Shown here piece after piece: positions 61,611 to 64,000 of a stretch of 64,000 nucleotides of DNA. A model generated the notes under the pieces. The model ran no database searches, was not told the DNA's origin, and saw only the letters and a program-made list of their open reading frames with translations. Made by a program: the position numbers and the translations under genes. This DNA comes from CAYRXM01 sp964449465. Lineage in GTDB: Bacteria > Chloroflexota > Anaerolineae > JAFGEY01. The first letter of the stretch is position 1; every line of letters starts with the position of its first letter. The stretch is from contig CAYVBK010000004.1 of the NCBI GenBank assembly GCA_964449465.1, positions 62,001 to 126,000 on the forward strand, read 5' to 3'.

Positions 61611-62753
61611 TCACGCCTCCTTCAAACCCACAACCAGAGCCAGTCCATACCGCCAGACAGGGTGCGGCAACTTACCGGCCGGATCATCATAGTCGGGGCA
61701 GACATTGGTTACATCTCCCCAAGGAGCATTTCCTGTAGGGCGGATAACGCTACCTTCCTCCATCAGCCACAGCCGCTTGCGCCGCTGCGCCGCGCCGTCC
61801 CACGAGCGCAGCCAGCCGGCGATGGAATCCAGAGTATAAGCCGTTCCCTCGTCGTTCAGGACGGCGGGCAGTTCCTCGGCGCGGGGATGGTAGCGGCTCA
61901 AGAGCAACGCACGGTCGCCGGGAGATGCATCGGGCAAGGCCAGAACACCGCCCTGTTCATAACAAAATGTGCCATAGCCTGTCGTGCGCTCCCCACCCAG
62001 GCCATCGTCGCCCAGGAGAGCCAGCATCTTGTGGAAGACCTGCTCACAAGTCGCATCACCCACTGATGTTGTTGGCGTGCGCCATTCAACGCCGACCCAC
62101 AGGCCGCGACCCGGCGCAAAGCTCACCCGCCCGGCGTGAAAGATGTTGGAAGCAGAACTGATGCGGTCTACCGTGACACGCGGCACGCGCGCGTCGGTAT
62201 AAACTTTGTGCTCACGCAAGGCGCGGAGTAGAATTGGTTTGCCGACCCGCTCATCGGGCTGGAAACGCGATGGCAACATTAAGCACTCTTGCACCGTCAG
62301 CCAGAACATCCCGCCTTGAAGCGCGACGCCGGTTGTCGGGTCGGTGTGCCTGTCCTCAGGAAACAACCACTTGTCCATCTGTTCGCCGTCCAGCATCCGC
62401 CGCCAGAGCGATTCTGAGACGTAACGGATTTTCTGGATATCCTTGCGGCGCGCTTTGAGTGTCTGGGGGTCAAAAAATCGCTGTAACGGTACAGGCATCG
62501 GAAAAAAGCGCACCTCACCAGCAAACGGAAAGGCTGAAGTGAGCAAGAACGGCGGAGCGCCGGTTGCACCATCGCGCGGAAACGGTGCGACAAATGCGGT
62601 CGGATCGCCATAGCTGCGCCGATAGGCATCCACCAGGGCCGCAAAGAGCGTGTCGGAGGGGATGGTGACGCGGCTTTCCTCCAGGTTGACGCCTCGCTCG
62701 CCCACGTGCAGCCCACCGGGGAAGGTGAGCCGGTATACAGTCAATGCGGGCAT
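61611..62753 (-). CDS. csm4: Type III-A Csm4
   Basis: 380 residues. VYRLTFPGGLHVGERGVNLEESRVTIPSDTLFAALVDAYRR opens the protein with the RAMP strand, crRNA-tag loop and SDTLFAAL helix. GLGGERTTGYGTFCYEQGG is the C-terminal Gly-rich loop. Csm4 binds the crRNA 5' tag and Cas10. It is 21 bp from csm3 and abuts csm5. Confidence 0.9.
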   Translation of the reverse strand: MPALTVYRLTFPGGLHVGERGVNLEESRVTIPSDTLFAALVDAYRRSYGDPTAFVAPFPRDGATGAPPFLLTSAFPFAGEVRFFPMPVPLQRFFDPQTLKARRKDIQKIRYVSESLWRRMLDGEQMDKWLFPEDRHTDPTTGVALQGGMFWLTVQECLMLPSRFQPDERVGKPILLRALREHKVYTDARVPRVTVDRISSASNIFHAGRVSFAPGRGLWVGVEWRTPTTSVGDATCEQVFHKMLALLGDDGLGGERTTGYGTFCYEQGGVLALPDASPGDRALLLSRYHPRAEELPAVLNDEGTAYTLDSIAGWLRSWDGAAQRRKRLWLMEEGSVIRPTGNAPWGDVTNVCPDYDDPAGKLPHPVWRYGLALVVGLKEA

Positions 62754-62774
62754 AACGGCCTCCTTTCGGCCCGG

Positions 62775-63614
62775 CTATATGTTGAGGGCCTTTCTAATCT
62801 GTGTGATGACCTCGGCGCGACGGGTAAGCAGTTCGCCCAGTGTGGCGAACGTGACCAAAGGTTGGGCATCAGAACGGGCGCTTTCCAGGTAATTTTCCTT
62901 TGGACGCACAAAAATCTTGATGTCCTTAAAGCGTACTTTGCCGGAGCCGCGCGAGCCGAGTCCGCCCAGATAGTCGTCCTCCACCAATTGCATCCCTTCC
63001 AGCACCGTCTGCAACTGTTTTATGTCGTTAGCTGCGGTACATCCGTCGCCGTCATAGATGCTGTAAACGAGTTCTGCACCGCTGAAAACACTGCCGGCGG
63101 GCACGCGCTCCATCTGACGCGGGTTGGCGGCCGAGGTTACGCGGTCAATCGAGACCTCGGTCTTGACCTCGGTGTAGGGCAGATCGGTACGACCCGACTT
63201 TTCCAGTTCCTCAGCACTCTTGGCGCTGAGATGGACATCGCGCACCACCAGGCGGGTGGGGGTAGCAAAGTCGCGCTCGCCGGGCACGCCAAAAACCTGG
63301 CACACATCACAGCCCAGATAGTCTTGCTCGGCTTTCTCCTTGTCCTTTTCGTCCGCCCCACAAGAATGGATGTACCCCTGCCCGATACGTTGGTTCTGCA
63401 CCAGCCCATGATACTTTTCCAGCAGGCTGCGCATCTTGCCCTTGAGCGATGAGCCAGGGATGTAAGGATAGTTGGTCAGCGTGTCACGGATGACGGTCTT
63501 GTCCACGCCGCCGATCTCGATCCCTGCATCCGAGCCGCCGATGTGCAGGCCGGTCACGGCTTCGATGTCGAAAGTAAGAAACACACGTCCCTTGAGTTGA
63601 ATCTGCTTTGCCAT
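62775..63614 (-). CDS. csm3: Type III-A backbone RNase Csm3
   Basis: 279 residues. LKGRVFLTFDIEAVTGLHIGGSDAGIEIGGVDKTVIRDTLTNYPYIPGSSLKGKMRSLLEKY is the Csm3 start; key parts are LHIGGSD, GVDK with the target-cleaving Asp at residue 38, and the PGSSLKGKMRS loop. GDRDF-like GERDFATPTRLVVRDVHL and GSRGSGKVRFKDI end it. Several copies form the backbone and cut target RNA every 6 nt. Confidence 0.93.
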   Translation of the reverse strand: MAKQIQLKGRVFLTFDIEAVTGLHIGGSDAGIEIGGVDKTVIRDTLTNYPYIPGSSLKGKMRSLLEKYHGLVQNQRIGQGYIHSCGADEKDKEKAEQDYLGCDVCQVFGVPGERDFATPTRLVVRDVHLSAKSAEELEKSGRTDLPYTEVKTEVSIDRVTSAANPRQMERVPAGSVFSGAELVYSIYDGDGCTAANDIKQLQTVLEGMQLVEDDYLGGLGSRGSGKVRFKDIKIFVRPKENYLESARSDAQPLVTFATLGELLTRRAEVITQIRKALNI

Positions 63615-63625
63615 AGTAAACCTCC

Positions 63626-64000
63626 TCAGTTGCCGCCGTAGGCTTTGTGATAGGCCAGGATGGCCTCAAAGAATTCGACGAAATGTTGCAAGTTCTCGTC
63701 TTGTTTGTTTCCGCTGGCTTGTGTCACCAGGTCAAGCGCCGGACGTAACACCGAAACCAACTCTTCCACTGCCTTGCCGCGTTCCTTGCGGGCGCGGTAG
63801 GCCATCTTAGGCTTGAGCAGAATCAGGCGACGGCGGGCGTGGTCACGGCGGTTCTGGATGCTCCACTCGGCCTGAATCTGTCGCACTTCACCGAACAAGG
63901 AGCGGATCTGACTGGTTGTCAAGCCGGCGTCTTTAAAGTACTTGCCGAGGCTATCGGCCCATTTGACCAGCGTTTCCGCTCCATTGGGGTCGGTCACGAT
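63626..64000 (-). CDS. csm2: Type III-A small subunit Csm2 (5' end beyond window)
   Basis: At least 125 residues, all-helical: KYFKDAGLTTSQIRSLFGEVRQIQAEW, LLKPKMAYRARKERGKAVEELVSVL and HFVEFFEAILAYHKAYGG match Csm2. The frame continues to the right edge, so a GTG at 63997 may not be the real start. cas10 (csm1) should lie further upstream outside the window. It precedes csm3 by 11 bp. Confidence 0.9.
   Translation of the reverse strand: MVTDPNGAETLVKWADSLGKYFKDAGLTTSQIRSLFGEVRQIQAEWSIQNRRDHARRRLILLKPKMAYRARKERGKAVEELVSVLRPALDLVTQASGNKQDENLQHFVEFFEAILAYHKAYGGN

Overview
The window looks like a chromosomal segment of a Chloroflexota bacterium, most likely of the Anaerolineae/Caldilineae type. 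This is an inference. It rests on the high GC content, the secreted proteins with Pro-Thr-rich linkers, a PASTA-type Ser/Thr kinase, a LysJ/ArgD-like aminotransferase and the CRISPR repeat type. No rRNA or tRNA gene was seen. Most genes lie on the minus strand in tight, overlapping operons.

Layout. 0-3.9 kb: a small catabolic operon (DUF362 protein, RidA-like protein, amidohydrolase, SelA-like PLP enzyme). 4-15.4 kb: housekeeping genes (zincin-like membrane protein, secreted metallopeptidase with FN3 domains, recN, zinc-finger protein, nadK, hisS, PASTA kinase, VTT membrane protein, cyclophilin lipoprotein). 15.4-28.2 kb: a molybdenum/tungsten island. It holds a four-gene ECF-type transporter that includes a sulfite-oxidase-like domain protein, a TiaS-like protein, a DUF134 regulator with a perfect 22-bp palindrome upstream, a Mo-storage-like kinase-fold protein, TupABC with an unusual TupA fusion, WtpAB without its own ATPase, and a three-domain lipoprotein. 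A Moco-type riboswitch with its own terminator precedes the last operon. 28.2-36.5 kb: a sugar operon (GH-like, alpha/alpha-barrel and TIM-barrel isomerase proteins), PlsC, an MFS carrier, a methyltransferase and a PfkB kinase. 36.5-52 kb: glycosyltransferase, rsmD, M23 peptidase, UroD-like protein, amino-acid permease with USP domains, hutU, three GNATs, aminotransferase, hydrolase and cysteine-desulfurase-like protein.

52.1-64 kb is a type III-A CRISPR-Cas locus. The array has 21 repeats of 37 bp. A 2,074-bp insertion sequence sits inside repeat 8, flanked by a 7-bp target duplication. Across a 301-bp leader-like spacer come cas2, cas1, cas6, a decayed small ORF, a CARF-HEPN effector of the TIGR02710 type, an opposite-strand antitoxin-like gene, and csm5-csm4-csm3-csm2. 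The csm2 gene runs off the right edge; cas10 should lie beyond it.

Mobile traces are frequent. They include a MITE with an 8-bp target duplication that copies the Shine-Dalgarno sequence of tupA, related inverted-repeat elements near 26, 34.5 and 42.7 kb, and two hairpins that share one 11-nt loop.

The best candidate for an under-described system is the Mo/W island. Three transport modules, a storage protein, a dedicated regulator and repeated sulfite-oxidase-like domains appear to work together under Moco sensing.
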